Shown: positions 1 through 9,928, counted from the first letter of the stretch. The stretch: DNA of 32,372 bases from Pseudolabrys sp. (GCA_022843325.1 JALHNV010000041.1:1-32372); one strand, 5' to 3'. The notes: a model not told the origin generated them from the sequence alone. Made by a program: numbers and translations.

Positions 1-1628
<1,628 letters not shown>

Positions 1629-1635
1629 TCAACGA

Positions 1636-1656
1636 GCCCCGCCCGGCGGCCGGGGC
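1636..1656. other. GC-rich hairpin between secG and pyrG
   Basis: The arms GCCCCG (1636-1641) and CGGGGC (1651-1656) are perfectly complementary around a 9-nt GC-rich centre. It lies just beyond the secG terminator and before pyrG on the minus strand. It may strengthen termination. No run of T follows it. Confidence 0.35.
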
Positions 1657-1666
1657 CCTAAACGCT

Positions 1667-1690
1667 GAAGGGCCGGTTTCCCGGCCCTTC
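1667..1690 (-). terminator. Hairpin terminator after secG
   Basis: The arms GAAGGGCCGG (1667-1676) and CCGGCCCTTC (1681-1690) form a perfect 10-bp stem with a 4-nt loop, 7 bp past the secG stop codon. The T-run expected of a strong intrinsic terminator is weak, so some read-through into pyrG is possible. Confidence 0.6.
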
Positions 1691-1697
1691 GTTGCGC

Positions 1698-2102
1698 TTA
1701 TTGCGACTGCGGGACCTGTGGCCCTGCGGGGGCGGCTGGCGCCGCTGGTGCGCCTTCGAGTTGCCGCAGCAGCCCGCCCTCGCCGCCACCGAGCGGGGCC
1801 GGCGCGCCGGGTACGCCCTGGGTGGCGCCGCCCTGCAGGATCGAGGTTGGCGTACGGTTGGCGCTGGCGATGATCGACAGAACGAGGCTGGTGCAAAAGA
1901 ACAGCGCGGCCAGAATGGCCGTGGCGCGGGTCAGCAGGTTGGCGGAGCCGCGGCTGGTCATGAAACCGCCGCCACCACCGCCACCGCCACCAATGCCAAG
2001 ACCGCCGCCTTCGGAGCGCTGCAACAGCACCACGACGATCAACGACAGCACCAACATCAGATGAATGACAATGATCACATGCTGCATCGGACTAAAATCC
2101 AT
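1698..2102 (-). CDS. secG: Preprotein translocase subunit SecG
   Basis: Small inner-membrane subunit that joins SecY and SecE in the protein-export channel. The 134-residue product has two hydrophobic segments, at about residues 6-27 (VIIVIHLMLVLSLIVVVLLQ) and 57-80. They are joined by the family's Gly-rich loop, here with nine consecutive glycines after RSEGGGLGIG. A Pro/Ala-rich tail (residues about 92-134) follows, a kind of extension seen in alphaproteobacterial SecG. The start could be the ATG at 2102 or the one five codons later (MQHVIIV). Together with tpiA upstream and pyrG downstream this is a common alphaproteobacterial order, which supports the call for a short and variable protein. 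Confidence 0.9.
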   Translation of the reverse strand: MDFSPMQHVIIVIHLMLVLSLIVVVLLQRSEGGGLGIGGGGGGGGGFMTSRGSANLLTRATAILAALFFCTSLVLSIIASANRTPTSILQGGATQGVPGAPAPLGGGEGGLLRQLEGAPAAPAAPAGPQVPQSQ

Positions 2103-2244
2103 TCAAATCGGCCACCGGCAAGGCCCGGCGTGGCTGCATCGGTCATATAGGGAGTGGGACGGTGTTTGCCGATGACCGTTCCTGCGCCCGGAATCCGCCG
2201 CGGTCTCTACACCAACTTCCCACGCATTTCCACAAGCCGGGGAC

Positions 2245-3000
2245 TTAGCCGTAAACCGCGGCAATTCCAAGGAAATCATCCGCTTTGAGGCTGGCGCCGC
2301 CGACCAGCGCGCCATTGACGTCGGCAATGGTCAGAAGTTCCCCGGCATTCGCCGGCTTGACCGATCCGCCATAGAGGATACGGACACGCCCGCCTTCGGC
2401 CCCATAGCGCTGCCTCAGATGCTGGCGAATAAAGGCATGGACCTCACCGACATCGGCCGGCGTCGGGGTCAGACCGGTGCCGATCGCCCAGACCGGTTCA
2501 TAGGCCACCACCAGATTGGCGCCGGTGGCGGCATCCGGCAGGGAACCTTCGAGCTGGCGGCCGATCACCGCCAGTGTCTCGCGGGCCTCGCGCTCGCTGC
2601 GCTGCTCGCCGACGCAGACGATGGCGGTCAGCCCTGCCCGGTGCGCTGCCTGTGCCTTGTCGCGCACCTGCGCGTCGGTCTCGCCGTGATCCGCGCGCCG
2701 CTCCGAGTGACCGACGATGACCGCCACAGCGCCGGCATCGGCCAGCATTTCAGCGGCCAGATCGCCGGTATGGGCGCCCGACGCCTTGGCGTGGCAGTCC
2801 TGGCCGCCGACGGTCACGGCCGAACCGCGCGCCGAGGCTGCGAAAGCCGGGATCAGCGTCGCCGGCGGGCAGATCATCAGATCGGCCTTGCCGGCCAGCG
2901 GCGCGGCGCCTGCGACAACCTTGCCGAACTCCGCCGCCGAGGCGGCCAGCCCGTTCATTTTCCAGTTTCCCGCCACCAGCGGGCGAAGCTTTTCCGCCAT
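2245..3000 (-). CDS. tpiA: Triosephosphate isomerase
   Basis: Interconverts dihydroxyacetone phosphate and glyceraldehyde 3-phosphate in glycolysis, gluconeogenesis and the Calvin cycle. The 251 residues match the usual family length. Active-site residues are visible: Asn12 and Lys14 in GNWKMNG, His98 in VGHSERR, and Glu168 in [11 protein letters not shown]. The phosphate-binding loop [11 protein letters not shown] lies near the C-terminus. The ATG at 3000 is preceded by AGGA about 8 nt upstream. The gene is divergent from the ppiD homologue, with a 162-bp shared upstream region, and secG lies 142 bp downstream on the same strand. Confidence 0.98.
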   Translation of the reverse strand: MAEKLRPLVAGNWKMNGLAASAAEFGKVVAGAAPLAGKADLMICPPATLIPAFAASARGSAVTVGGQDCHAKASGAHTGDLAAEMLADAGAVAVIVGHSERRADHGETDAQVRDKAQAAHRAGLTAIVCVGEQRSEREARETLAVIGRQLEGSLPDAATGANLVVAYEPVWAIGTGLTPTPADVGEVHAFIRQHLRQRYGAEGGRVRILYGGSVKPANAGELLTIADVNGALVGGASLKADDFLGIAAVYG

Positions 3001-3083
3001 CTTGCCGTCCTTTTCCGGGTGCGGTTACCAGAGCGGACCCGGCAACGCCAGTGCGCCCCCGGATACAAGCGATCCTACTTGAG

Positions 3084-3112
3084 TTGCAACGAGTTGACCC
3101 GCTCCCTATAAG
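3084..3112 (+). promoter_or_regulatory. Candidate housekeeping promoter of the ppiD-trp run
   Basis: TTGCAA (3084-3089) and TATAAG (3107-3112) are separated by 17 bp and sit about 50 bp upstream of the ppiD start, in the divergent tpiA/ppiD gap. The fit to the -35/-10 consensus is good. It may be the main promoter for the plus-strand run, because trpE follows ppiD after only 15 bp. Judged by eye only. Confidence 0.5.
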
Positions 3113-3162
3113 AACGCCACCACCCTCCATTCAGATCAATTCGGCCAAGAAGCAAGGCACGC

Positions 3163-5073
3163 ATGCTCCGCGGTATCAAGAATGCCTCCTCGAACTGGAT
3201 CGGCAAATCGATCCTGTTGGTCGTCATCAGCTTCCTGGTCATCAGCTTCGCGGTCTGGGGCATTGGCGACATATTCCGCGGCTTCGGCCAGAACTCGGTC
3301 GCCAAAATCGGCAATACCGAAATCTCGGTCGAGCAGTTCCGGCAGTTCTATACCGACCGCCTTCAGCAGATCAGCCGCCAGATCGGCCGTCCGGTCACGC
3401 CCGATCAGGCGCGCGCGCTCGGCTTTGACCGGCAGGTGCTCGGCCAGATGGTGGCGGAGACCACGCTCGATGAACAGGCGGCCAAGCTCCGCCTCGGCAT
3501 CACCGACGCCGACATCGCCCAGCGCATCACCACGGATCCGAGCTTTCAGGGCGCCAACGGCCAGTTCGACCACGCCCGCTTTGAATACATCATTCGCCAG
3601 GCCGGCTATACCGAGCCCCGCTTCGTCGCCGAGCAGCGACGTGTCACCCTGCGCCGGCAGATCGCGCAGAGCGTCAGCGGCGACCTGAAGGTGCCGGCCG
3701 TGACGCTTCAGGCCATCAACAACTTCCAGAACGAACGCCGCACCATCCAGTATGTGACGCTGACGGCGGCCCAGGCCGGCGATATTCCGGCGCCAACGCC
3801 GGAGGCGCTCGCCGCCTATTTCGAAGAGCGCAAGATTCTGTTCCGCGCGCCTGAATACCGCCGGGTCACGTTGCTGTCGCTGGCGCCGGCCGATATCGCC
3901 AAGCCGGATTCGGTGTCCGATGCCGAAGCCAAGACCTACTACGACCAGAACACCGGCAATTTCGGCTCGCCGGAGCGCCGCGAAGTACGCCAGATCGTCT
4001 TCGCCAATCCGGAGGAAGCCGCGGCGGCGCACGACCGGCTCACCAAGGGGCTGAGCTTCGCCGATCTGGCCAAGGAGCGCGAACTGTCCGAAGCCGACAC
4101 CCTCGTCGGACAGGTGACCCAGTCGGAGATCATCGATCCGGCCGTGGCCGAGGCCGCCTTCGCGCTGAAGGAAGGTGAGGTCAGCGCGCCGGTCAAAGGC
4201 ACGTTCGGCACGATCATCGTGCAGGTCGGCAAGATCGAACCGGGCGCGCAGAAACCCTTTGCGGAGGTCGCACCCGAGATCAAGCGCCAGCTTGCCGAAA
4301 TCCGCGCCAGAAGCGAGATCAACGGACTGCGTGACAAGATCGACGACGAGCGCGCCGGCGGCGCGACCCTGGCCGAGACCGCGGCCAAGCTCGGGCTCAC
4401 GGCGCAGGTTATCGAAGCGGTCGACCGCTCCGGCCGCGCGCCGGATGGCACCCTCGTTGCCGGCTTGCCGAAGCAGCCGGATGTCATCACGCCGATCTTT
4501 GCCAGCGATATCGGCGTCGATTCAGAACCCCAGCAGCTCCCGGGCGGCGGTTATATCTGGCACGACGTCACCGGCATCACGCCGGCGAGAGAGCGCACGC
4601 TCGACGAAGTGAAGGACCAGGTTGCCACGCGCTGGCGCGAGGACGAAGTCGGCAGGATATTGCAGGCCAAGGCGGAAGAGATGCTCGGCAAACTCAAAGC
4701 CGGCACCACGCTGGCGCAGGTGGCCGAGGAAGCCAACCTTCAGGTCCAGACCGGCGCCGATCTGCAAAGGCGACGTCCTTCCGGTTTCGTACCGGCCAAG
4801 CTGATCGAGGCCGCCTTCAACGTGGCAAAGGATGAAGCCGGCATTGCCGAGGGTGACCAGCGGACCGAGCGCTATGTGTTCCGTGTGACCGACATCACCG
4901 TACCCAAGCTCGATCCGGCATCGCCGGATGCCCAGCAACTGACGACAACGCTGCAGAATGCCTACGCCGATGACATCATCAGCCAATATATCGCGCGGCT
5001 GCAGGCCGACTACGGCGTCAGCATCAACCAGCAGGCGTTGAACCAGGTCATCGGCGGCGGCACCGGCCAGTAG
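3163..5073 (+). CDS. ppiD: PpiD/SurA-type membrane-anchored peptidyl-prolyl isomerase
   Basis: Periplasmic foldase tethered to the inner membrane, thought to help proteins fold as they leave the Sec channel. The 636-residue product starts with a short cytosolic stretch and a single membrane segment (about residues 15-34, ILLVVISFLVISFAVWGI). A SurA-N-like chaperone region follows (NSVAKIGNTEISVEQFRQF onward, about residues 44-170). A parvulin-type rotamase region with REVRQIVF and GTIIVQVGKIEPG lies near the middle, then a long helical C-terminal part. The length and single N-terminal anchor match PpiD better than soluble SurA. trpE begins 15 bp after its stop. Parvulin domains of PpiD proteins are often catalytically weak, so isomerase activity is an inference. 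Confidence 0.88.
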   Translation: MLRGIKNASSNWIGKSILLVVISFLVISFAVWGIGDIFRGFGQNSVAKIGNTEISVEQFRQFYTDRLQQISRQIGRPVTPDQARALGFDRQVLGQMVAETTLDEQAAKLRLGITDADIAQRITTDPSFQGANGQFDHARFEYIIRQAGYTEPRFVAEQRRVTLRRQIAQSVSGDLKVPAVTLQAINNFQNERRTIQYVTLTAAQAGDIPAPTPEALAAYFEERKILFRAPEYRRVTLLSLAPADIAKPDSVSDAEAKTYYDQNTGNFGSPERREVRQIVFANPEEAAAAHDRLTKGLSFADLAKERELSEADTLVGQVTQSEIIDPAVAEAAFALKEGEVSAPVKGTFGTIIVQVGKIEPGAQKPFAEVAPEIKRQLAEIRARSEINGLRDKIDDERAGGATLAETAAKLGLTAQVIEAVDRSGRAPDGTLVAGLPKQPDVITPIFASDIGVDSEPQQLPGGGYIWHDVTGITPARERTLDEVKDQVATRWREDEVGRILQAKAEEMLGKLKAGTTLAQVAEEANLQVQTGADLQRRRPSGFVPAKLIEAAFNVAKDEAGIAEGDQRTERYVFRVTDITVPKLDPASPDAQQLTTTLQNAYADDIISQYIARLQADYGVSINQQALNQVIGGGTGQ

Positions 5074-5088
5074 ACGCGAAGTAGCACA

Positions 5089-6606
5089 ATGCAGATCGAG
5101 CCGTCGGAAGCCGCCTTCGCCGAACGCTACGGCCGCGGCGAGGCGCAAGTGGTGTGGACCACGCTGGTGGCCGATCTGGAAACGCCGGTGTCGGCGTTCC
5201 TCAAGCTCGGCGGCGGCAGGCCGATGAGCTTCCTGCTTGAGTCGGTAGAAGGCGGCGCGGTGCGCGGCCGCTATTCGATCATCGGGCTGGAACCGGATCT
5301 GATCTGGCGCACCAATGGCAGCCACGCCGAGATCAACCGCAACGCCCGCACCAAGCCCGATGCCTTCGCACCCTGCCCCAATCCGCCGCTCGACGCGCTG
5401 CGCTCGCTGATCGCGGAAAGTCGCATTGACCTGCCGGACGCGCTGCCGCCGATGGCGGCCGGCGTGTTCGGCTATCTCGGCTACGACATGGTGCGGCTGA
5501 TGGAGCAGTTGCCGGCGGCCAATCCTGATCCGATCGGTATTCCCGACGCGGTGCTGGTGCGGCCGACGGTCATCGTCGTGTTCGATGCCGTCAAGGACGC
5601 CATCACTGTGGTGACGCCGGTGCGGCCCGACGCTTCGGTCGATGCGAAGGCGGCGCTGGCACGCGCCATTGAGCGGCTGTCGGCGGTGGTGGAAAGCCTC
5701 GACCGTCCGCTCGACAAGGCGCTGACCGAATTCGACGCCGGCCCGCTCGACGTACCGCCGCAGTCGAACACCAGCGCGGCCGAGTACAAGGCGATGGTCG
5801 CCAAGGCGAAGGAATACATTGCCGCCGGCGATGCGTTTCAGATCGTGCTGGCGCAGCGTTTCGAGGCGCCGTTTTCATTGCCGCCGTTCGCGCTTTATCG
5901 GGCGCTGCGGCGGACCAATCCGGCGCCGTTTCTGTTTTTCCTCGACTACGGCGATTTCGCCGTGGCCGGCTCGAGCCCGGAAATTCTGGTGCGGGTGCGT
6001 GGCGACACCGTCAGCATCCGGCCGCTCGCGGGCACGCGGCCGCGCGGCGACACGCCCCACGAGGACAAGCGGCTGGAAGAGGAACTGCTGGCCGATCCGA
6101 AGGAGCGCGCCGAGCATCTGATGCTGCTCGATCTCGGCCGCAACGATGTCGGCCGCGTCGCCACCATCGGCAGCGTCAAGGTCACCGACCAGTTCTTCAT
6201 CGAGCGCTACAGCCAGGTGATGCACATCGTGTCCAATGTCGAGGGCACGCTCGACCCGAAATACGACGCGCTCGATGCGCTGGCCGCCGGCTTTCCCGCC
6301 GGCACCACGTCGGGCGCGCCGAAGGTGCGGGCCATGGAGATCATCGACGAGCTGGAGAAGGAAAAGCGCGGCCTCTATGCCGGCTGCGTCGGCTACTTTT
6401 CCGCCGCAGGCGAGATGGACACCTGCATCGTGCTGCGCACCGCGCTGGTGAAGGACGGCAAGATGTATGTGCAGGCCGGCGCCGGCATCGTCGCCGATTC
6501 CAACCCCGACAGCGAACAGCAGGAATGCGTCAACAAGGCGAAGGCCTTGTTCCGCGCCGCCGAGGAAGCGCGCCGGTTTGCCAGTGCCGCCAAACGCGGG
6601 CAATAA
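5089..6606 (+). CDS. trpE: Anthranilate synthase component I
   Basis: Converts chorismate to anthranilate with ammonia supplied by TrpG, the committed step of tryptophan synthesis. The 505 residues carry the N-terminal feedback-binding motif LLESVEGG and the chorismate-binding core: AGTRPRGDT, LDLGRNDVGRV, QVMHIVSNVEG, FPAGTTSGAPKVRAMEII and QAGAGIVADSNPDSE. This is stand-alone TrpE, not the fused TrpE(G) of Rhizobiaceae. It starts 15 bp after the ppiD stop, leaving no room for a leader-peptide attenuator just upstream. The cupin gene and two repeats separate it from trpG. Confidence 0.97.
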   Translation: MQIEPSEAAFAERYGRGEAQVVWTTLVADLETPVSAFLKLGGGRPMSFLLESVEGGAVRGRYSIIGLEPDLIWRTNGSHAEINRNARTKPDAFAPCPNPPLDALRSLIAESRIDLPDALPPMAAGVFGYLGYDMVRLMEQLPAANPDPIGIPDAVLVRPTVIVVFDAVKDAITVVTPVRPDASVDAKAALARAIERLSAVVESLDRPLDKALTEFDAGPLDVPPQSNTSAAEYKAMVAKAKEYIAAGDAFQIVLAQRFEAPFSLPPFALYRALRRTNPAPFLFFLDYGDFAVAGSSPEILVRVRGDTVSIRPLAGTRPRGDTPHEDKRLEEELLADPKERAEHLMLLDLGRNDVGRVATIGSVKVTDQFFIERYSQVMHIVSNVEGTLDPKYDALDALAAGFPAGTTSGAPKVRAMEIIDELEKEKRGLYAGCVGYFSAAGEMDTCIVLRTALVKDGKMYVQAGAGIVADSNPDSEQQECVNKAKALFRAAEEARRFASAAKRGQ

Positions 6607-6626
6607 CGGAGCGGTTTGGATATACT

Positions 6627-6701
6627 CCGCTCATTCCCGCGAAAGCGGGAATCCAGAACTAATAGAAAGAACTGGACCCCCGCTTTCGCGGGGGTGAGCG
6701 G
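6627..6701. repeat. Composite inverted repeat (REP/BIME-like), copy 1
   Basis: A 75-bp element directly after trpE. The outer arms CCGCTCA (6627-6633) and TGAGCGG (6695-6701) are complementary. Inside are two hairpins: ATTCCCGC-GAAA-GCGGGAAT (6633-6652) and ACCCCCGC-TTTC-GCGGGGGT (6676-6695). TCCAG and CTGGA form a third complementary pair between them, so the element can fold as a cruciform or as a clover-leaf. The CCCGCGAAAGCGGG core is a repeat familiar from alphaproteobacterial genomes. A second copy lies at 7217-7286. Confidence 0.85.
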
Positions 6702-6722
6702 ACGACGGGAATGGAGAATTCT

Positions 6723-7211
6723 ATGGGCCACGATCACTCTCATCACGATCACTCCCACGAGCCGAAGTGGAAGCACGACGGCGTGCGCGTGATCCCGGGC
6801 AATTCGCTCGATCCCAACACCGCGCAGACCCCGGGCATGGACCGCAAGGCGGCGATCAACGCTGCCCGCGTCGGCGCGCAGAAGATCTGGGCCGGCACCG
6901 TCGCCATCCATCCCAACGCCAAGACCGGCGCGCATCATCACGGCGCGCTTGAAAGCGTGATTTATGTCGTGCGCGGCCGCGCCCGCATGCGCTGGGGCGA
7001 ACATCTCGAGTTCACCGCCGAGGCCGGCCCGGGCGACTTCATCTTCATTCCGCCTTACGTGCCGCATCAGGAAATCAACGCCAGCCCCGACGAGGTGCTG
7101 GAATGCGTGCTGGTGCGCTCCGACAACGAGGCGGTGGTGGTCAATCTCGACATCGAGCCGGCGGAAAAGGTCGAGAACGTGGCTTGGGTCGATCCGATCC
7201 ACAAGGCGTGA
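6723..7211 (+). CDS. Small cupin-domain protein with His-rich N-terminus
   Basis: A single-domain cupin of 162 residues with both metal-binding motifs. TGAHHHGALESVIYVVRG is motif 1 (two His and a Glu). GDFIFIPPYVPHQEIN is motif 2 (the third His). It should therefore bind one divalent metal in a beta-barrel. The N-terminus, HDHSHHDHSHEPKWKHDG, is a His-rich stretch outside the cupin fold and may bind or buffer metal. I chose the ATG at 6723 because GGAG (6713-6716) stands 6 nt before it; an in-frame ATG at 6711 has a poorer site. The substrate is unknown. The gene separates trpE from trpG and has a composite repeat on each side, so a role in tryptophan synthesis is not implied. Confidence 0.85.
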   Translation: MGHDHSHHDHSHEPKWKHDGVRVIPGNSLDPNTAQTPGMDRKAAINAARVGAQKIWAGTVAIHPNAKTGAHHHGALESVIYVVRGRARMRWGEHLEFTAEAGPGDFIFIPPYVPHQEINASPDEVLECVLVRSDNEAVVVNLDIEPAEKVENVAWVDPIHKA

Positions 7212-7216
7212 TTGCT

Positions 7217-7286
7217 CCGTTCGTCCCCGCGAAAGCGGGGACCCAGGGCCAAGAATCTGGATTCCCGCTTACGCGGGAATGAACGG
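7217..7286. repeat. Composite inverted repeat (REP/BIME-like), copy 2
   Basis: Second copy of the element at 6627-6701, starting 5 bp after the cupin stop. The outer arms are CCGTTC (7217-7222) and GAACGG (7281-7286). Inner hairpins are GTCCCCGC-GAAA-GCGGGGAC (7223-7242) and ATTCCCGC-TTAC-GCGGGAAT (7261-7280), with CCAG and CTGG pairing between them. Paired substitutions relative to copy 1 keep the stems intact. Confidence 0.85.
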
Positions 7287-7327
7287 TGTTTTGGTCTGCG
7301 CCCCCGTTAAATTCTGGCTGCCTTGAC

Positions 7328-7361
7328 CCTCCTCAGGGCGCGTCTTAAGACCCTGAGGAGG
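7328..7361 (+). promoter_or_regulatory. Hairpin covering the trpG ribosome-binding site
   Basis: CCTCCTCAGGG (7328-7338) and CCCTGAGGAGG (7351-7361) are a perfect 11-bp inverted repeat around a 12-nt loop. The right arm contains GAGGAGG, the only good Shine-Dalgarno sequence for the trpG ATG at 7370, 8 nt away. In mRNA the hairpin would hide that site. It may be a regulatory switch, or a repeat-derived palindrome that supplies the site. Confidence 0.6.
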
Positions 7362-7369
7362 CCCGCGAC

Positions 7370-8014
7370 ATGATTGTTCTGATCGATAATTACGACAGTT
7401 TCACCTTCAACCTGGTCCATTACCTGGGCGGGCTGGGGGCGGACGTCGTGGTGCATCGCAATGACAAGATTTCGGCCACCGAGGTCATGGCGCTGGACCC
7501 GGATGCGATCGTGCTGTCGCCCGGCCCCTGCACGCCGACCGAGGCCGGCATCTGTCTCGATCTGATCGGCAAGGCGGCCGAGGCCATTCCCCTGCTCGGC
7601 GTCTGCCTCGGCCACCAGGCGATCGGCCAGGCACTGGGCGGCAAGGTGGTGCGGGCGCCGGTGCCGGTGCACGGCAAGCTGTCGGAGATCAGCCATACCA
7701 ACAGCGGTGTGTTTCACGGCATCAACGGCGCCTTCAAGGCGACCCGCTACCACTCGCTGGTGGTGGAGCGCGACAGCGCGCCGCGCGAACTCATCTTCAA
7801 TGCGGAAACCGGCGACCGGTTGATCATGGGGATGATGCACGAAAGCCTGCCGCTGCATGGCGTGCAGTTTCATCCCGAGAGCATCGCCTCAGAGCACGGC
7901 CACCTGATGCTGCGGAATTTCCTCGACCTCGCCGCCGACTGGAACGCCTTGCGCGGCCGAAGGCCGAGTACGGCGCCGCAGCGCGAATCCGCCGCCATGC
8001 GCGCGGCGGTCTGA
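7370..8014 (+). CDS. trpG: Anthranilate synthase component II (glutamine amidotransferase)
   Basis: Hydrolyses glutamine and passes ammonia to TrpE. The 214 residues open with [19 protein letters not shown], typical of TrpG/PabA. They carry the class I glutaminase triad: Cys79 in [10 protein letters not shown], and His168 with Glu170 in VQFHPES. The oxyanion region SPGPCTP is also present. A roughly 20-residue polar tail (after NFLDLAADW) extends past the usual end. trpD starts 7 bp after the stop, with GAGGA overlapping the trpG stop codon, so the two are probably translationally coupled. The same subunit may also serve PabB in folate synthesis, as in other bacteria; this is an inference. 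Confidence 0.97.
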   Translation: MIVLIDNYDSFTFNLVHYLGGLGADVVVHRNDKISATEVMALDPDAIVLSPGPCTPTEAGICLDLIGKAAEAIPLLGVCLGHQAIGQALGGKVVRAPVPVHGKLSEISHTNSGVFHGINGAFKATRYHSLVVERDSAPRELIFNAETGDRLIMGMMHESLPLHGVQFHPESIASEHGHLMLRNFLDLAADWNALRGRRPSTAPQRESAAMRAAV

Positions 8015-8021
8015 GGACGCC

Positions 8022-9053
8022 ATGGCCGACGATTTCAAATCACTGCTCGCCAAGGTCGCCACCGGCGCCAGCCTGACGCGCGACGAAGCGGCCAGCGCCT
8101 TCGACCGCGTGATGTCGGGCGAAGCGACGCCGTCGCAGATGGGCGCGCTGCTGATGGGGCTGCGGGTGCGCGGCGAGACGGTCGACGAGATCACCGGCGC
8201 GGTCACCACCATGCGCGCCAAGATGCTGCGCGTCGCGGCGCCGGCCGATGCGGTCGACGTGGTGGGCACCGGCGGCGACGCCTCCGGCTCCTACAATATC
8301 TCGACCTGCGCCGCCTTTATCGTCGCCGGCTGCGACGTGCCGGTGGCCAAGCACGGCAACCGCGCGCTGTCGTCGCGTTCCGGCGCCGCCGACGTGCTGG
8401 CCGCGCTCGGCGTCAAAATCGATCTGACGCCGGACCAGGTCGGCCGCTGCATCGCGGACGCCGGCATCGGCTTCATGTTCGCGCCGGCGCACCATCCGGC
8501 GATGAAGAACGTCGGCCCCACCCGGGTCGAGCTCGGCACCCGGACCATCTTCAACCTGCTCGGGCCATTGTCGAACCCGGCCGGCGTCAAACGGCAGATG
8601 ATCGGTACCTTCTCCAAGCACTGGATCGTGCCGATGGCCGAAGTGCTGAAAAATCTCGGCTCCGACAGCATCTGGGTGGTGCACGGCTCCGACGGCCTTG
8701 ACGAGATCACCACGACAGGCCCGACCAGCGTCGCGGCGCTGGAGAACGGCCAGGTGCGCACCTTCGAGATCACGCCGGAAGACGCAGGCCTCAAGCGCAG
8801 CCAGCCCGGCGCGCTCAAAGGCGGCGATGCCACCGAGAACGCCACGGCGCTGCTGAACGTGCTCAAGGGTGAGGAAGGCGCGTTTCGCGACGTCGCGATC
8901 CTCAACGCCGCCGCCGCTCTGGTCATCGCCGGCAAGGCCCGCGATCTCAAGCACGGCGCGGCACTGGCCGCCAAATCGATCGGCACCGGCGAAGCCGAAG
9001 GTAGACTCGGCCGCCTGATTGCGGTGTCCTGCGCGATGGAAACGAGCGCATGA
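8022..9053 (+). CDS. trpD: Anthranilate phosphoribosyltransferase
   Basis: Joins anthranilate to phosphoribosyl pyrophosphate, the second dedicated step of tryptophan synthesis. The 343 residues match the family length. Visible motifs are the PRPP-binding [18 protein letters not shown], the anthranilate-side [33 protein letters not shown], and [12 protein letters not shown]. The stop codon (9051-9053) lies inside a palindromic repeat that begins at 9048, so the last codons and the stop may have been set by insertion of that repeat. The protein ends normally for its family (ETSA), so no functional domain is lost. Confidence 0.97.
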   Translation: MADDFKSLLAKVATGASLTRDEAASAFDRVMSGEATPSQMGALLMGLRVRGETVDEITGAVTTMRAKMLRVAAPADAVDVVGTGGDASGSYNISTCAAFIVAGCDVPVAKHGNRALSSRSGAADVLAALGVKIDLTPDQVGRCIADAGIGFMFAPAHHPAMKNVGPTRVELGTRTIFNLLGPLSNPAGVKRQMIGTFSKHWIVPMAEVLKNLGSDSIWVVHGSDGLDEITTTGPTSVAALENGQVRTFEITPEDAGLKRSQPGALKGGDATENATALLNVLKGEEGAFRDVAILNAAAALVIAGKARDLKHGAALAAKSIGTGEAEGRLGRLIAVSCAMETSA

Positions 9054-9092
9054 CCCCGAAAAGTGGACACCGGTTTTCAGACCGGGTCATGC
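9048..9092. repeat. Palindromic repeat spanning the trpD stop codon
   Basis: The arms GCATGACCC (9048-9056) and GGGTCATGC (9084-9092) are perfect complements, with an inner GAAAA/TTTTC pair (9058-9062 and 9074-9078). The core CCGAAAAGTGGACACCGG resembles a dispersed repeat I associate with Bradyrhizobium-type genomes, which is an inference from memory. The left arm supplies the trpD stop, and trpC starts 13 bp past the right arm. Confidence 0.75.
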
Positions 9093-9105
9093 GCGGAAAA
9101 GCGTC

Positions 9106-9924
9106 ATGAGCAGCGATATTCTGAAAAAGATCGAGGCCTACAAGCGCGAGGAAATCGCCGCGGCCAAGCGCGCCCGGCCGCTCGCCGAACTCGAACAAGC
9201 GGCCAAGGCGGCTGCGCCGCCGCGCGGCTTTCTGCGCGCCATCGAACGGCGCGTGGCCGCGGGCGACTATGCGCTCATCGCCGAGATCAAGAAGGCGAGC
9301 CCGTCGAAGGGCCTGATCCGGGCCGATTTCGATCCGCCGTCGCTGGCCAAGGCCTATGAGGCCGGCGGCGCGGCCTGCCTGTCGGTGCTGACCGATGCGC
9401 CGTCTTTCCAAGGCCGGCCGGAGTTCCTCGCCCAGGCGCGCGATGTGACGGCGCTCCCGGCGCTGCGCAAGGACTTCGTCTACGAGCCCTATCAGGTCGT
9501 CGAATCGCGGGCGCTGGGCGCCGACTGCATTTTGATCATCATGGCGGCGCTCGACGATACGGCCGCCGCCGAGATTGAAAATGCATCTATATCCAATGGG
9601 ATGGACGTCCTGATTGAGGTTCATCAGGAAGATGAGCTTGAACGCGCGCTGCGGCTGAAGTCGCGCATGATCGGCATCAACAACCGCGACCTGCGCAGCT
9701 TCCAGACCTCCCTCGCGGTCAGCGAGCGGCTGGCGCCGCTGGTGCCCGCCGACCGCCTCATCGTCGGCGAAAGCGGGCTGAATACCCCTGCCGACCTCGC
9801 CCGCCTCGCCGCCATCGGCATCTCGACCTTCCTGGTCGGCGAGAGCCTGATGCGGCAGGCCGACGTCACCGCCGCCACCCGCGCTTTGCTGGCGCGGACG
9901 CCGCGCACGGCGGCGGCGGAGTAG
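9106..9924 (+). CDS. trpC: Indole-3-glycerol-phosphate synthase
   Basis: Closes the indole ring from carboxyphenylamino-deoxyribulose phosphate, the fourth step after chorismate. The 272-residue TIM barrel shows [20 protein letters not shown] (catalytic Lys), [39 protein letters not shown] and VGESGL, in family order. I chose the ATG at 9106 ([17 protein letters not shown]). The frame stays open further upstream, but that stretch is encoded by the palindromic repeat. It is monofunctional, with no TrpF fused. trpF and trpBA are not in this window. moaC follows after 4 bp. Confidence 0.96.
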   Translation: MSSDILKKIEAYKREEIAAAKRARPLAELEQAAKAAAPPRGFLRAIERRVAAGDYALIAEIKKASPSKGLIRADFDPPSLAKAYEAGGAACLSVLTDAPSFQGRPEFLAQARDVTALPALRKDFVYEPYQVVESRALGADCILIIMAALDDTAAAEIENASISNGMDVLIEVHQEDELERALRLKSRMIGINNRDLRSFQTSLAVSERLAPLVPADRLIVGESGLNTPADLARLAAIGISTFLVGESLMRQADVTAATRALLARTPRTAAAE

Positions 9925-9928
9925 CACC

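Noticed and set aside
1962..2005. Run of Gly codons in secG that might signal a sequencing error or frameshift
   Set aside because: The frame stays open with a normal second membrane segment after it, and Gly-rich loops are usual in SecG.
2158..2182. EcfG-like GGAAC-N16-CGTC on the minus strand upstream of secG
   Set aside because: One mismatch in the -10. About six or seven such sites per spacer length are expected by chance in this window, and secG has no stress link.
7279..7326. 15-codon ORF with one Trp (ending KFWLP) just before the trpG hairpin, resembling a trp leader peptide
   Set aside because: It has a single Trp, and its ATG lies inside the composite repeat. No alternative antiterminator pairing or terminator with a T-run was found. 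Probably chance.
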